The notes: generated from the letters alone by a model not told the origin. 64,000 bases of DNA from Thiohalophilus thiocyanatoxydans (GCF_004366735.1 NZ_SOQX01000001.1:372001-436000), one strand, 5' to 3'; numbered from the stretch's first letter, positions 35,511 to 44,304 are shown. A program made the numbers and translations.

Positions 35511-35545
35511 TTGGCAGTTGGCAGTTGGCAGTTGGCAGATGGCAG
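35511..35545. repeat. TTGGCAG heptad array
   Basis: Four to five tandem copies of TTGGCAG (last one ATGGCAG), starting one base after the TAG of the ABC ATPase. The same unit occurs after the nitroreductase gene at 26767. Confidence 0.85.
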
Positions 35546-35723
35546 TCATAAGTGGAAGGCTGGCTCAGGTGCAGCCGAACCATCGGTATTAACAGGCCAT
35601 CGCTCTGGGAAGAGAATGAATACTGAGGTGGGAGCGGGCTGCGACCGCGACAGCCGGGTTCTGTCGAGAGCTGTATCGCGCCCTGGGGCGCACCCATGCG
35701 CAGATTGAGGTGCGATCATCGAA

Positions 35724-35796
35724 AGATTGCTTCGCTTCGCTCGCAAGGACAGTAAACAGCGGTGTCATTGCGAGGAACAACGTGACGAAGCAATCT
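35724..35796. repeat. Inverted repeat of the GATTGCTTCG/CGAAGCAATC type
   Basis: Left arm AGATTGCTTCGCTTCGCTCG (35724-35751 in full) and right arm with CATTGCGAGGAACAACGTGA ending GAAGCAATCT (35763-35796) are reverse complements with mismatches and a short loop. It is part of the repeat block splitting the ABC operon. A GTGGGAGCGGGCTGCGACCG-type unit lies just before it (35630-35649). Confidence 0.8.
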
Positions 35797-35844
35797 GTAG
35801 ACAGAAAGCATTGTTTTGTAATGACGGGCATGTGAGAGAAACGG

Positions 35845-36606
35845 ATGAATTACTACGCCATACGGGTGATCTACAAACACGAAATGCGCCGGGCGTTCGA
35901 GACCGTGGCGCAGAGTTTCGCCTCGCCGATATTGACCACGGTGTTGTATTTCGTGGTGTTCGGCTCGGCGATCGGCTCGCGGATCGAATCGGTGGGCGGT
36001 GTCTCTTACGGATCGTTTATCGTGCCCGGTTTGATGATGCTGGCGATCCTGACCCAGAGCCTGTCCAATGCCTCGTTCGGGATTTTCTTTCCCAAATTCA
36101 CCGGCGCCATCTATGAACTGCTCTCCGCGCCGGTATCGTTCGTGGAGATTCTGATCGGTTACGTGGGCGCAGCGGCCACCAAGTCGCTGATTATCGGTCT
36201 GGTCATCCTCGGTACCGCCGGCTTTTTCGTGCCCATCGAGATCGCGCATCCGTTCTGGATGCTGACGTTTCTGGTGCTGACCTGTATTTCGTTCAGTCTG
36301 TTCGGCTTTATCATCGGTCTGTGGGCGACCGACTTTGAAAAACTGCAACTGATTCCGCTGCTGGTGGTGACCCCGCTGGTGTTTCTCGGCGGCACTTTCT
36401 ATTCCATCGACATGCTGCCCGAGGCCTGGCAGACCGTGACACTGTTCAATCCGGTGGTTTATCTCATCAGCGGTTTTCGCTGGAGCTTTTTCGAAATTGC
36501 CGATGTCAGCGTGGCGGTGAGTATCGGCATGATCCTGGGGTTTTTGATTGTCTGCCTGGGCATTGTCTGGTGGATGTTCAGGACCGGGTATCGGCTGAAG
36601 CAGTAG
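35845..36606 (+). CDS. ABC-2 type transporter permease (YadH-like)
   Basis: The 253-residue inner-membrane protein has six predicted TM helices and the ABC-2 core. It begins with the cytoplasmic helix [18 protein letters not shown], then family motifs [20 protein letters not shown] and [20 protein letters not shown]. It pairs with the YadG-like ATPase upstream. AGAGAAACGG precedes the ATG, giving only a weak ribosome-binding site. The intervening repeats may uncouple translation of the two subunits but both frames are intact. Confidence 0.88.
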   Translation: MNYYAIRVIYKHEMRRAFETVAQSFASPILTTVLYFVVFGSAIGSRIESVGGVSYGSFIVPGLMMLAILTQSLSNASFGIFFPKFTGAIYELLSAPVSFVEILIGYVGAAATKSLIIGLVILGTAGFFVPIEIAHPFWMLTFLVLTCISFSLFGFIIGLWATDFEKLQLIPLLVVTPLVFLGGTFYSIDMLPEAWQTVTLFNPVVYLISGFRWSFFEIADVSVAVSIGMILGFLIVCLGIVWWMFRTGYRLKQ

Positions 36607-36619
36607 CCATTTTTCGAAA

Positions 36620-36660
36620 CCCCCTCTCCCTGACCCTCTCCCCCTGAAGGGGGAGAGGGA
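36620..36660. repeat. CCCTCTCCC palindromic repeat, copy 1
   Basis: Architecture: CCCTCTCCC, short spacer, CCCTCTCCC, loop, GGGGGAGAGGG. It starts about 14 bases after the YadH stop. Copy 2 at 36790-36830 is the same element in inverted orientation and lies inside the coding region of the next gene. Confidence 0.85.
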
Positions 36661-36767
36661 AGAAAAGAAAAAGAGACTGCATCAAGTTCAGAAAGAAGTA
36701 ACAGATTGGAATCTATGCTTTACTATGGATCATAAAGCGTAAAAAAGTTGCAGCAAGGAGGCTGACT

Positions 36768-37148
36768 ATGACAAAGAAAAATGAAAAACTCCCCTCTCCC
36801 GCGGGCGGGAGAGGGGTTGGGGGAGAGGGTGCGACGCTACGCCAGCGGGCCAAGCAGCTGCGTTCCAGCCAGACCCCGGCGGAAGAATTACTCTGGCTTT
36901 ATTTACGTGCCCATCGGTTTATGGGGCTCAAATTCAAACGGCAGAAGCCCATCGGGCACTATATCGTCGACTTTGTCTGTCATTCCCCGAAAATCATTAT
37001 CGAGATCGATGGCGGTCAGCATGTCGAACAGGAAGAGTATGATCAGCGGCGGGCTTTGGTTTTAAAGCAGAAAGGATTTACGGTGCTGCGTTTCTGGAAC
37101 AATGAAGTTCTGAAGGAAACTGAACCGGTACTGGAGAAGATACGTTAG
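36768..37148 (+). CDS. DUF559 protein (Vsr-like endonuclease fold) with repeat-encoded N-terminus
   Basis: The 126-residue protein has a DUF559 domain at about residues 22-126: AEELLWLYLRAHRFMGLKFK, then the restriction-like catalytic pattern D in YIVDFVC, IEIDGGQH, and FTVLRFWNNEVL. DUF559 is related to the very-short-patch repair nuclease Vsr (PD-(D/E)XK superfamily), but its activity is uncharacterised. AAGGAGG lies 7 bases before the ATG, so the first 22 codons are translated. Residues 8-21 (LPSPAGGRGVGGEG) are encoded by a CCCTCTCCC palindrome also present 130 bases upstream in opposite orientation. Confidence 0.85.
   Translation: MTKKNEKLPSPAGGRGVGGEGATLRQRAKQLRSSQTPAEELLWLYLRAHRFMGLKFKRQKPIGHYIVDFVCHSPKIIIEIDGGQHVEQEEYDQRRALVLKQKGFTVLRFWNNEVLKETEPVLEKIR
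36790..36830. repeat. CCCTCTCCC palindromic repeat, copy 2, within the DUF559 gene
   Basis: CCCCTCTCCC, GCGGGC loop, GGGAGAGGGG, spacer, GGGAGAGGG. Read on the minus strand it has the same order of parts as copy 1. It encodes residues 8-21 of the DUF559 protein in frame. Confidence 0.85.
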
Positions 37149-37448
37149 ACTGCTATAGCTCTCTCTGGCCAGGAATAGGTCCTGGTTTCTAGCAGCCAGT
37201 GAACGCCCCTTTCTGTTACAGAAGCGGGCGTCGCGTGCTGGTGTGAGGGTGGTGTTCCCGTTTGTTAATGTTGTGTGACGTTGCCTGTCCGATAACCCCG
37301 CTGCGTGGTGATTTGTTTGCGTTTCTTTTAAGATATACCGCGTCTGTCCGATAAAGACCCTGAAGCCATTCCGGCTCCGGGTTTTAATTAGTTGATAAAA
37401 TATGTCTTGTATTGTACTGCTACCGCTCTTGCCTCAGGTGTTCGGCAA
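37149..37448. other. Gene-free stretch before the MASE1 cyclase gene
   Basis: 300 bases. A compound hairpin ACGCCC-CTTTCTGTTACAGAAG-C-GGGCGT (37203-37231) could terminate or stabilise the DUF559 transcript. A terminator-like stem with AGCC/GGCT and flanking ACCC/GGGT followed by TTTTAATT lies near 37358-37390. No gene is seen. Confidence 0.5.
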
Positions 37449-38957
37449 ATGACCGTGAAATTTGATGTCATGGTGTTGATCCGGGCGCTGCTGGTCGGTC
37501 TGGCGTTCTACGCCGGGGCCCGGCTTGGCGTGACCCAGACGATTACGCCGGAAGGGATTGCTATCCTCTGGCCGCCCAACGCGGTGTTGCTCTCGGCCTT
37601 TTTGTTATTTCCTTATCGGCAATGGCCCTGGCTGGGAGTTGCGGCGCTGCTCGCTGAATGCCTGGCCGATGTACCGGCATTTCCACTCTGGGCCGCGCTG
37701 GGGTTCGGCCTGACCAACCTGTTCGAGGTGGCACTGGCCGCCTGGCTGATTCGACGCGCGGTGGGCGAGCAGTTTGACTTCGATCGTCTCAGGTCTGGGG
37801 CCTATTTCCTGTTGTACGGCCCGTTTCTGGCGTCGGCACTGGCGGCGTTGGCGGGCGCGGCGATCTATGTGCTGCTGGATCGGGCCGACAGCGGGTACTG
37901 GGCATTGTGGCGTGTGTGGTGGTTTGGTGATGCGCTCGGGCTGTTATTGTTGACGCCGCTGATCGTGGTGATGTGGCACTGGCTTGAGAAAGGTCTGCCC
38001 CGCATCAACTGGCCGGCGGTGGGCGAGCTGCTCGTACTCTCGTCGTTACTGATCGGGCTGGGGATCATGATTTTCAGCGAGGGCACTCGCGGGGAGCCGG
38101 GATTTCATCTGACCGCGATTGTTCTGTTGCCGTTCAGTGCCTGGGCGGCGTTCCGCTTTGGCGTTCGCGGTGCGGCAATCACGGTCGTCATCATCGCGGT
38201 ACTGGCGGTGGGCTTTATGGTACGTGGCAGTCATCCCTACACGGATTACGCGCCGCAGCTGGCAGTCTGGTTAATGCAGGAGTATCTGGCGGTGGTAGCG
38301 CTGGTTTCTGTCGGTCTGGCGATTCTGTTGGAAGAGATTCGGACGCAGCGTAACCAGCTTGAACAGCGGGTCCGCGAACGTACCCGCAAGCTTGAGGAAG
38401 CCAACCTGCGACTCAAGGAGCAGGCTTCGATAGATTACCTTACCGGGATTGCCAATCGGCGACATTTTTACCACATCGCACAACGTGAATTAAAACGCCG
38501 TACGGTAAGTGGTGGCGCGATCTCGTTGATTTTGTTTGACGTGGATCACTTTAAAGAAGTCAATGACCGCTTTGGGCATGATGTCGGTGACATGGTTCTC
38601 AACCGGATTGTTGATGCCGTGAAAGAGACGATTCGTCCACTGGATATGTTTGGTCGCTTCGGTGGGGAGGAGTTTTTAATCCTGCTGCCGGATGTACCCC
38701 AGGATATAGCCGTCAAGGTTGCCGAGCGGATTCGCAAGGGACTCGAAGCCCTGCAAATCAGCCATGAAGATCAGATTATCGAGGTGACAGTGAGCCTGGG
38801 CGTGGCCCAGTGGGACGGGTGTTCTACGCTGGATGAGTTGATCACTCAGGTTGACAAGGCCCTGTATGAGGCGAAGGCGCTCGGGCGTAATCATGTACAG
38901 GCTGTTTCCCCGGTACTTGATGTGGTTCAGGCACCGGTCAGCCCCGGGAAGGCCTGA
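37449..38957 (+). CDS. Diguanylate cyclase with MASE1 membrane sensor
   Basis: The 502-residue inner-membrane protein has a MASE1 domain (about residues 8-290, eight or more TM helices; ITPEGIAILWPPNAVLLSAF is diagnostic), a short coiled coil (RVRERTRKLEEANLRLKEQA) and a GGDEF domain (325-485) with GGEEF near 406 and I-site RPLD. It should produce cyclic di-GMP. MASE1 is a common sensor of unknown ligand in cyclases and kinases. The ATG at 37449 is chosen, although an in-frame TTG at 37392 would add 19 residues without typical sequence. The gene is monocistronic. Confidence 0.88.
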   Translation: MTVKFDVMVLIRALLVGLAFYAGARLGVTQTITPEGIAILWPPNAVLLSAFLLFPYRQWPWLGVAALLAECLADVPAFPLWAALGFGLTNLFEVALAAWLIRRAVGEQFDFDRLRSGAYFLLYGPFLASALAALAGAAIYVLLDRADSGYWALWRVWWFGDALGLLLLTPLIVVMWHWLEKGLPRINWPAVGELLVLSSLLIGLGIMIFSEGTRGEPGFHLTAIVLLPFSAWAAFRFGVRGAAITVVIIAVLAVGFMVRGSHPYTDYAPQLAVWLMQEYLAVVALVSVGLAILLEEIRTQRNQLEQRVRERTRKLEEANLRLKEQASIDYLTGIANRRHFYHIAQRELKRRTVSGGAISLILFDVDHFKEVNDRFGHDVGDMVLNRIVDAVKETIRPLDMFGRFGGEEFLILLPDVPQDIAVKVAERIRKGLEALQISHEDQIIEVTVSLGVAQWDGCSTLDELITQVDKALYEAKALGRNHVQAVSPVLDVVQAPVSPGKA

Positions 38958-39037
38958 GAATCCGGTGAGAAACGTACAGGAACTGTTACTGACTTCCAGG
39001 GCGCCATTGCCAGCTAGCCGGGCGCGTGAGATCACAT

Positions 39038-39442
39038 CTAGAAGTCATTCGGGTTGCCGTCGATAAACCGCCGGTAGGTCACCACGGGTTTCTTTTGCCC
39101 GTCCTTGCCGACAGCATATTTTTTGTAAACGCTGTCATCCTTCATAATCGGCTGACAGCGCTTTTTCCCGCCGTAGGCGATGCACAGTTCTCCCCGCTCA
39201 TTGACCGACCACTGCAGCTCGCTCATGGGTTCTCCCTCGCGGGTGCCGCGCAGGCTGCCGTCGGGAGCATGGTAGACGACAAATTTGAAGCCCAGTCTTT
39301 CATGCTGGTATTCGACAGTTTTATCGTTAAACAGCGCTCTGACCTGATCGGCATTGAGGGTTTCGGCGGCCGGTGCAGCTTGCGTGAAGAGCAGCAGCAT
39401 CGGTAATGTGACGATGAGGATGGCCCGGGTGAGTCGGTGCAT
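39038..39442 (-). CDS. Small exported hypothetical protein
   Basis: The 134-residue protein has a clear signal peptide (to about residue 26, ending APAAET) and a compact domain with YHAPDGSLRGTREGEPMSEL and WSVNERGELCIAYGGKKRCQ. The pattern (a GxxRG turn, a W, and two Cys about 10 apart near the end) resembles small periplasmic proteins of the DUF995 kind, but I do not claim that family. The two cysteines probably form a disulfide. It is convergent with the MASE1 cyclase gene and divergent from the metallo-beta-lactamase gene. Confidence 0.7.
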   Translation of the reverse strand: MHRLTRAILIVTLPMLLLFTQAAPAAETLNADQVRALFNDKTVEYQHERLGFKFVVYHAPDGSLRGTREGEPMSELQWSVNERGELCIAYGGKKRCQPIMKDDSVYKKYAVGKDGQKKPVVTYRRFIDGNPNDF

Positions 39443-39591
39443 GGCAGAACGGCTCCGCTGTGATAAAAGACCTGAAAACCATAACAGGCGGGCCCGGCAT
39501 TGGCCAGTGGACCCGGATCGGGTATTGATTGATGTTGTGTTGTTTCCAGTTAGAATGGAACACTGTTCACCCCATCCCGGAGTCCGTCATC

Positions 39592-40572
39592 ATGCGCCAT
39601 TTTCTTCGACCGCTTTTACCCTGGTTCATCGGCGGGATCGGCGTTGTGCTTGCCCCGACGGTATTGGCCGCCGAGAAGATGGTCAAGGTCACTCCGCTGG
39701 GCAGTCACGACGGTGAGTTTTGCAGTCGGGACCGGGCGCTGATTTTCGAGGACCCGGATGGCACGCGGATCCTGTATGACGCCGGGCGCACGGTGGCGGG
39801 GCCGGAGGACGAGCGTCTGGGCAAGATCGATGTAGTGCTGGTCTCGCATTTGCACGGCGATCATGTGGGCGACCGGCATATCCGCCAGCGCAATGCCGGC
39901 AGCTGCGCCGAACCCGAGACCCCGGTGAATGTGTTGCCCAACACCAACAGCGTGAACATCGCCCTGGCCAAAAACGCGACCATTATTACAGGCAGCGAGA
40001 TGCCGAAATTTTTTGCCGCCAAGCTCGAGGCGCTGGGCGGGGATCCCGCTGCATCAAAACTGGTGCGCTTTGGCGGATCGCTCAAGGTGGGCGGGGTGTC
40101 GATCACCACCGTTCCAGCGGTGCATTCCAACGGGATCAGCGGGGCGATGATCGGCGGTGAGCTGGGGGCGATGCTCGATGCTGCGGGACTGACGGCCTAT
40201 GCCGGCCCGCCCACCGGTTATGTGCTGACCTTCTCCAATGGCATGGAGGCCTATCTCTCCGGCGATACCGGCATTACCGCCGATCAGGAGTCGGCAGTAC
40301 GCCGCCACTATGATGCCAAGCTGGCGGTCATGAATATCGGCGATACCTTTACCACGGGCCCGACCGAGGCGGCTTATGTGATGAACGATCTGGTCAAACC
40401 CCGTTCCGTGATCGCCTCCCATGCCAACGAGGCGGCGACCGAGGAGGGTGAGGTGATCGCCGGCACGCGCACCGAGACCTTTATCAAGGCGGCCGGGATG
40501 CCGGTGCACGTGCCGCTCAGTGGCCGTACGATCACATTCGGGCCCATGGGGCATTGCCAGTCGGGTTGTTGA
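39592..40572 (+). CDS. Exported metallo-beta-lactamase fold hydrolase
   Basis: The 326-residue protein has a signal peptide (about 1-24, ending TVLAAE) and a metallo-beta-lactamase domain: LVSHLHGDHVGD (HxHxDH, two-metal site), PAVHSNG, AYLSGDTGIT (bridging Asp) and VIASHANEAA. It is probably periplasmic and of the UlaG-like/Zn-dependent hydrolase group. Substrate unknown. The ATG at 39592, preceded by CCGGAG, is chosen because the signal peptide starts there. It stands alone upstream of exonuclease I. Confidence 0.85.
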   Translation: MRHFLRPLLPWFIGGIGVVLAPTVLAAEKMVKVTPLGSHDGEFCSRDRALIFEDPDGTRILYDAGRTVAGPEDERLGKIDVVLVSHLHGDHVGDRHIRQRNAGSCAEPETPVNVLPNTNSVNIALAKNATIITGSEMPKFFAAKLEALGGDPAASKLVRFGGSLKVGGVSITTVPAVHSNGISGAMIGGELGAMLDAAGLTAYAGPPTGYVLTFSNGMEAYLSGDTGITADQESAVRRHYDAKLAVMNIGDTFTTGPTEAAYVMNDLVKPRSVIASHANEAATEEGEVIAGTRTETFIKAAGMPVHVPLSGRTITFGPMGHCQSGC

Positions 40573-40725
40573 TTGCCGGAGACGGGAAAAGCGGGAACGG
40601 TCTGATTCAATCGGGTTAGCCGCTCCGGATATTATTTGTCCGGAAATGACCCTGGTTTATCCCCGGAGTCGTCCCGGCGGGGGCTATATGGTAGGGTGCG
40701 CGCAGCATATCTATAAGGTAGTTCC

Positions 40726-42180
40726 ATGACCCAAAACACCCTCTATTGGCACGATTATGAAACCTTTGGCACGGATCCCCGCCGGGATCGACCGGTGCAG
40801 TTCGCCGGCATCCGCACCGACGAGGATCTCAACATCATCGGCGAGCCGCTCAATATCATGGCCCGGCCCGCGCCGGATAATCTGCCCCATCCCATGTCGA
40901 CCCTGATCACCGGCATCACCCCGCAGCAGGCGCTGGAACAGGGGCTGCCCGAAACCGAGTTTATCAGCCGGATTCTGAGTGAACTGTCGCAACCGGGCAC
41001 CTGCGGCGTGGGCTACAACTCGATCCGTTTTGATGATGAAGTCACGCGCAACACCCTCTATCGCAATCTCTACGATCCGTACGGTCGGGAATGGCAGAAC
41101 AGCAACTCCCGCTGGGACCTGATCGATGTGGTGCGTGCCTGTCACGATCTGCGCCCGGAGGGGATCAACTGGCCACAGCGGGAAGATGCCGATCGGCCCA
41201 GCTATAAACTCGACGAGCTGAGTGTCGCCAACGGCATCGAGCATGGTCAGGCGCATGACGCGCTGGCGGATGTGTATGCCACGCTGGGGATCGCGCGGCT
41301 GCTTAAAACGCATCAGCCGAATCTGTTTGATTTTTTCTATCAGATGCGCCGCAAGCAGGAGGTGTTGAAATATATCGATCTCAAGGAGATGACACCGATC
41401 CTGCATACCTCCGGCATGTACGGCAGCGACCACGGCAATACCCGCATGGTCGTACCGATCGCCGCTCACCCGACCAACAAAAACAGCATCATCGTCTTCG
41501 ATCTGGGCCAGGATCCGTCCCTGCTTCTGGATCACAGCGCCAAGACCCTGGTCGAACGACTCTATACCGCCAACGAGGATCTGCCCGACGGGGTGGAACG
41601 TCCGGCATTGAAGCAATTGTTGATCAACAAATGTCCGGTCATAGCGCCAACCTCCACGCTCACCGGTGAGGCGGCCAAACGGCTCAATATCAATCTCATG
41701 AAGAGCCGGCAACATCGACAGGCCCTGCTTAACCAGCGCAAGGCGATCCAGCAGAAGCTGGCCAAGATCTTCGAGCCGCGCCCCTTCGAGCCGGTGGAGG
41801 ATCCCGATCTGATGATCTACGCCGGCGGGTTTTTCGATGACAAGGACAAGACGTTGATGCAGCGCATTCATGATACCTCGCCCGGGGAGCTGGGCGCGCA
41901 GACCTGGAGTTTTGGCGACAAGCGTTTACCGGAGATGCTGTTCCGCTACCGGGCGCGCAATTATCCCGAAAGTCTGAGTCCCGACGAGCAGGCCCAGTGG
42001 CTGGAACATTGCCGGGCCAGACTGGTCGAAGGAGAATCGGGGTTTTTGAGCTTCAAGGATTTTTACGCCGAGATCGAGGCGTTGCGCAACAGCGAGGAAG
42101 TGGACGCGGGCAAAGCCGGGTTATTGAAAGAGGTGGAAGCTTTCGGGCGCGAGCTGGAGAGTTTTATCAAACAGCAGTGA
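40726..42180 (+). CDS. sbcB: Exodeoxyribonuclease I
   Basis: The 484-residue DnaQ-superfamily 3-prime-to-5-prime exonuclease degrades single-stranded DNA in recombination and mismatch repair. Exo motifs are visible: WHDYETFGTDPRRDRPVQFA (motif I, DYE), the GYNSIRFDDEVTRNTLYRNL segment (motif II) and HDALADVYAT (motif III, HD..D). SH3-like and helical C-terminal domains follow, and length agrees with E. coli ExoI (475). The ATG follows a short AAGGTAG element. A TACGAGG heptad repeat begins about 15 bases after its stop. Confidence 0.95.
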   Translation: MTQNTLYWHDYETFGTDPRRDRPVQFAGIRTDEDLNIIGEPLNIMARPAPDNLPHPMSTLITGITPQQALEQGLPETEFISRILSELSQPGTCGVGYNSIRFDDEVTRNTLYRNLYDPYGREWQNSNSRWDLIDVVRACHDLRPEGINWPQREDADRPSYKLDELSVANGIEHGQAHDALADVYATLGIARLLKTHQPNLFDFFYQMRRKQEVLKYIDLKEMTPILHTSGMYGSDHGNTRMVVPIAAHPTNKNSIIVFDLGQDPSLLLDHSAKTLVERLYTANEDLPDGVERPALKQLLINKCPVIAPTSTLTGEAAKRLNINLMKSRQHRQALLNQRKAIQQKLAKIFEPRPFEPVEDPDLMIYAGGFFDDKDKTLMQRIHDTSPGELGAQTWSFGDKRLPEMLFRYRARNYPESLSPDEQAQWLEHCRARLVEGESGFLSFKDFYAEIEALRNSEEVDAGKAGLLKEVEAFGRELESFIKQQ

Positions 42181-42194
42181 AGGCCCTGCGGGTA

Positions 42195-42285
42195 GGTACG
42201 AGGTACGAGGGACGAGGCAAGTTTGCCGGGGCTGAATTTGTATTACCCCTCCCCCGCATCAAGCCGGTGTCTTGTACCTCGTCCC
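42195..42285. repeat. TACGAGG heptad array with inverted partner
   Basis: Three tandem units (GTACGAG, GTACGAG, GGACGAG) at 42195-42217 and a reverse-complement arm CTTGTACCTCGTCCC at 42271-42285. It fills the gap between exonuclease I and the methyltransferase gene. Confidence 0.75.
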
Positions 42286-42318
42286 AACTCGAAGGGCTTT
42301 GGAGGTCATAGACATAAA

Positions 42319-43029
42319 ATGCAAATCAAACCTGAAAAGATTGAACTGAGCTGTCCGGAGGCGGAAATCTACCAGCGCCTGTTGAGACTGGATAACAGCG
42401 ATATTGTGGAACTGGGTTGCGGCCGTGCCGAGATTACCCGGGATATCGCCAGCAGCGGCAGCGGGCGCCGGGTCTTCGCTTTCGAAGTCGATGAGGCGGC
42501 CCACCAGGCCAATTTGCAGATCACCGATCTGCCGAACGTGACCTTTGATCTGGCCGGGGCCGAGTCGATCCCCCTGGCCGATGCCAGTGTCGATGTCGTA
42601 CTGATGTTCAAGTCCTTGCACCATGTACCGCGGGAGTTGATGAAGCCGGCCATGCACGAGATTCACCGGGTTTTGAAACCGGGTGGTCAGCTCTATGTCT
42701 CCGAACCGATCTTTGCCGGCGATTTCAATGAGATCCTGCGCCTGTTCCACGATGAGCAGCAGGTGCGCGAGGCGGCCTTTAACACCCTGCATCAGGCGGT
42801 CGAGACGGGGCTGTTCGAACTGGTTGAAGAGACCTTCTTCAACTCCCCGATGCGCTTCGATGACTTTGCCGACTTTGACAACAAAGTCATCAACGCCACC
42901 CATAGCGAACATCGCCTGGACGAGGCGCTGTATCAACAGGTCAAGGCCCGCTTTGCCGCTCACCAGGGCGAGGACGGGGCCCACTTTGAGATGCCGATTC
43001 GCGTCGATCTGTTACGTCGTCCCGCCTGA
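42319..43029 (+). CDS. Class I SAM-dependent methyltransferase
   Basis: The 236-residue cytoplasmic enzyme has a methyltransferase-11 fold: motif I VELGCGRAEITRDIA (SAM binding), acidic residue in FAFEVDEAAHQ, motif II region SVDVVLMFKSLHHVP, and RVLKPGGQLYVSEP. The substrate is unknown; small-molecule methylation is typical of this type. GGAGG lies 13 bases before the ATG, slightly far. It sits between exonuclease I and msrA on the same strand, but gaps of about 90-140 bases give no strong operon evidence. Confidence 0.85.
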   Translation: MQIKPEKIELSCPEAEIYQRLLRLDNSDIVELGCGRAEITRDIASSGSGRRVFAFEVDEAAHQANLQITDLPNVTFDLAGAESIPLADASVDVVLMFKSLHHVPRELMKPAMHEIHRVLKPGGQLYVSEPIFAGDFNEILRLFHDEQQVREAAFNTLHQAVETGLFELVEETFFNSPMRFDDFADFDNKVINATHSEHRLDEALYQQVKARFAAHQGEDGAHFEMPIRVDLLRRPA

Positions 43030-43119
43030 CCGGTGTCAGCGCGCTGAACTGTGGCCCATTCCCGGTGTCACAGGAAAGTGGGCCTGACGGCAAGCCCTTC
43101 AATCGACGTGAGGTGCCTG

Positions 43120-43701
43120 ATGAATCGCAAAGCATGGGTGTTGTTGTTGCTGGGGCTGATGCCGTTTTCTCTGGCACAGGCCAGGGAGGCGATCTTCGCC
43201 GGCGGCTGTTTCTGGTGCATGGAAGCGGATTTTGAAAAACTCGACGGTGTCTCGGAGGTCATCTCGGGTTTTACCGGCGGTGAGATCGCGAATCCGACTT
43301 ACGAAGGTAATCACGAAGGCCACTATGAAGCGGTGCGGGTGATCTATGATCCCGGGGTCGTGAGTTACCGGGAGCTGCTGGACCATTACTGGGTGAATAT
43401 CGATCCGTTCGATGATCAGGGCCAGTTTTGCGACAAGGGGCACTCTTATTTGAGTGCTATTTTTGTTGCCAATGACAAACAGCGGCGTCTGGCCGAGGCC
43501 TCGCGGCAGAAAGTGGTCAAACAGTTCCCCGATAAAAAAGTGGTTACGCCGATCCTGGAGGCCAGCACGTTCTGGCCGATCAAAGGCAAGGAGAGTTACC
43601 ACCAGGACTACTACAAGAAGTCGCCTCTGCGTTACAAGTTCTATCGGCTCAGCTGCGGCCGCGACAGTCGCCTGGAAGCGATCTGGGGTGACAGGGACTA
43701 A
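43120..43701 (+). CDS. msrA: Peptide-methionine (S)-S-oxide reductase, exported form
   Basis: The 193-residue enzyme reduces methionine-S-sulfoxide in damaged proteins. The catalytic Cys is in GGCFWCMEADFEKLDGV, and GEIANPTYEGNHEGHYEAV and SYHQDYYKKS are standard family motifs. Unlike ordinary cytoplasmic MsrA it starts with a signal peptide (MNRKAWVLLLLGLMPFSLAQ, cleaved before REAIF), so it likely works in the periplasm. No MsrB or thiol-disulfide partner is adjacent. The ATG has GTGAGG upstream. Confidence 0.92.
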   Translation: MNRKAWVLLLLGLMPFSLAQAREAIFAGGCFWCMEADFEKLDGVSEVISGFTGGEIANPTYEGNHEGHYEAVRVIYDPGVVSYRELLDHYWVNIDPFDDQGQFCDKGHSYLSAIFVANDKQRRLAEASRQKVVKQFPDKKVVTPILEASTFWPIKGKESYHQDYYKKSPLRYKFYRLSCGRDSRLEAIWGDRD

Positions 43702-43706
43702 ATAAA

Positions 43707-43752
43707 CGTTTTGAATACCGATTAACGTCAAAATACTCTGGTATTCGGAACG
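43707..43752. terminator. Hairpin between convergent msrA and dsrE-like genes
   Basis: Arms CGTTTTGAATACC (43707-43719) and GGTATTCGGAACG (43740-43752) pair at 11 of 13 positions with a 20-base loop. Its place just after msrA and before the stop of the minus-strand gene suggests a shared transcription terminator, although T runs are short (CCTGTTTT on the plus strand). Confidence 0.45.
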
Positions 43753-43791
43753 CCTGTTTTAGCCACCCGGTTCCTGGCCCATTGCTCGCGC

Positions 43792-44304
43792 TTATTCGAT
43801 CTTCAGATAGGCGAAATCGTCCTCTTGCAGTTCGGCAATCCGCACAACACCTGACTGGACCATCTCGACACCCTCATAAAGTTCGTCTTTGTCCAGATCG
43901 ATCTCGGCGCGCGTGATATTACACAGCTCGAGCTTGACATCGTGTACGTCAACCAGACTTTGCAGGCGGCCCGACAGATCAGCACGGCGTTCGCGCAATG
44001 CCTCGCCGGCTTCAAACGGCGTGTCTTGCAGATCATTATCGGTCACAAAACGGATCCCGTGGGCGACGAAGACGATGCGAATATCGTACTCCACCAGATC
44101 GCTCTTGTAAGTCGTGATCATATTGTTGATGCTGGTGAGCATGGCGCTGAAGCGACGCGGGTCGGAAAAGTCGGCATGATAGACCACTTTCTTTTCCTCG
44201 GCCTGTGCCTGTGAAGCCGGGATTAGCCAGACGCTGACGGCAAGCAAGGTCATAACGATCCAGAAGGATGGAACACGCATTATAAATAGACTTATTGCGC
44301 GCAT
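43792..44304 (-). CDS. Exported DsrE/DsrF-like protein
   Basis: The 170-residue protein has a signal peptide (about 1-35, ending SQAQAEE) and a DsrE-like alpha/beta domain (VVYHADFSDPRRFSAMLTSI then VEYDIRIVFVAHGIRFV and a conserved Cys in VKLELCNITRAEID). DsrE-family proteins of the cytoplasm relay sulfur, but exported members like this are uncharacterised, often in sulfur bacteria. The ATG at 44304 is supported by AGGAGGT six bases upstream. It is alone on its strand. Confidence 0.8.
   Translation of the reverse strand: MRAISLFIMRVPSFWIVMTLLAVSVWLIPASQAQAEEKKVVYHADFSDPRRFSAMLTSINNMITTYKSDLVEYDIRIVFVAHGIRFVTDNDLQDTPFEAGEALRERRADLSGRLQSLVDVHDVKLELCNITRAEIDLDKDELYEGVEMVQSGVVRIAELQEDDFAYLKIE

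Noticed and set aside
37149-37448. Cyclic-di-GMP riboswitch upstream of the MASE1 cyclase
   Set aside because: No GEMM core (such as GCAAACC with a downstream ACGCAAAGCC) is present; only ordinary hairpins.
40711-41871. 386-codon open frame on the minus strand
   Set aside because: It is the antisense shadow of exonuclease I, which has all family motifs.
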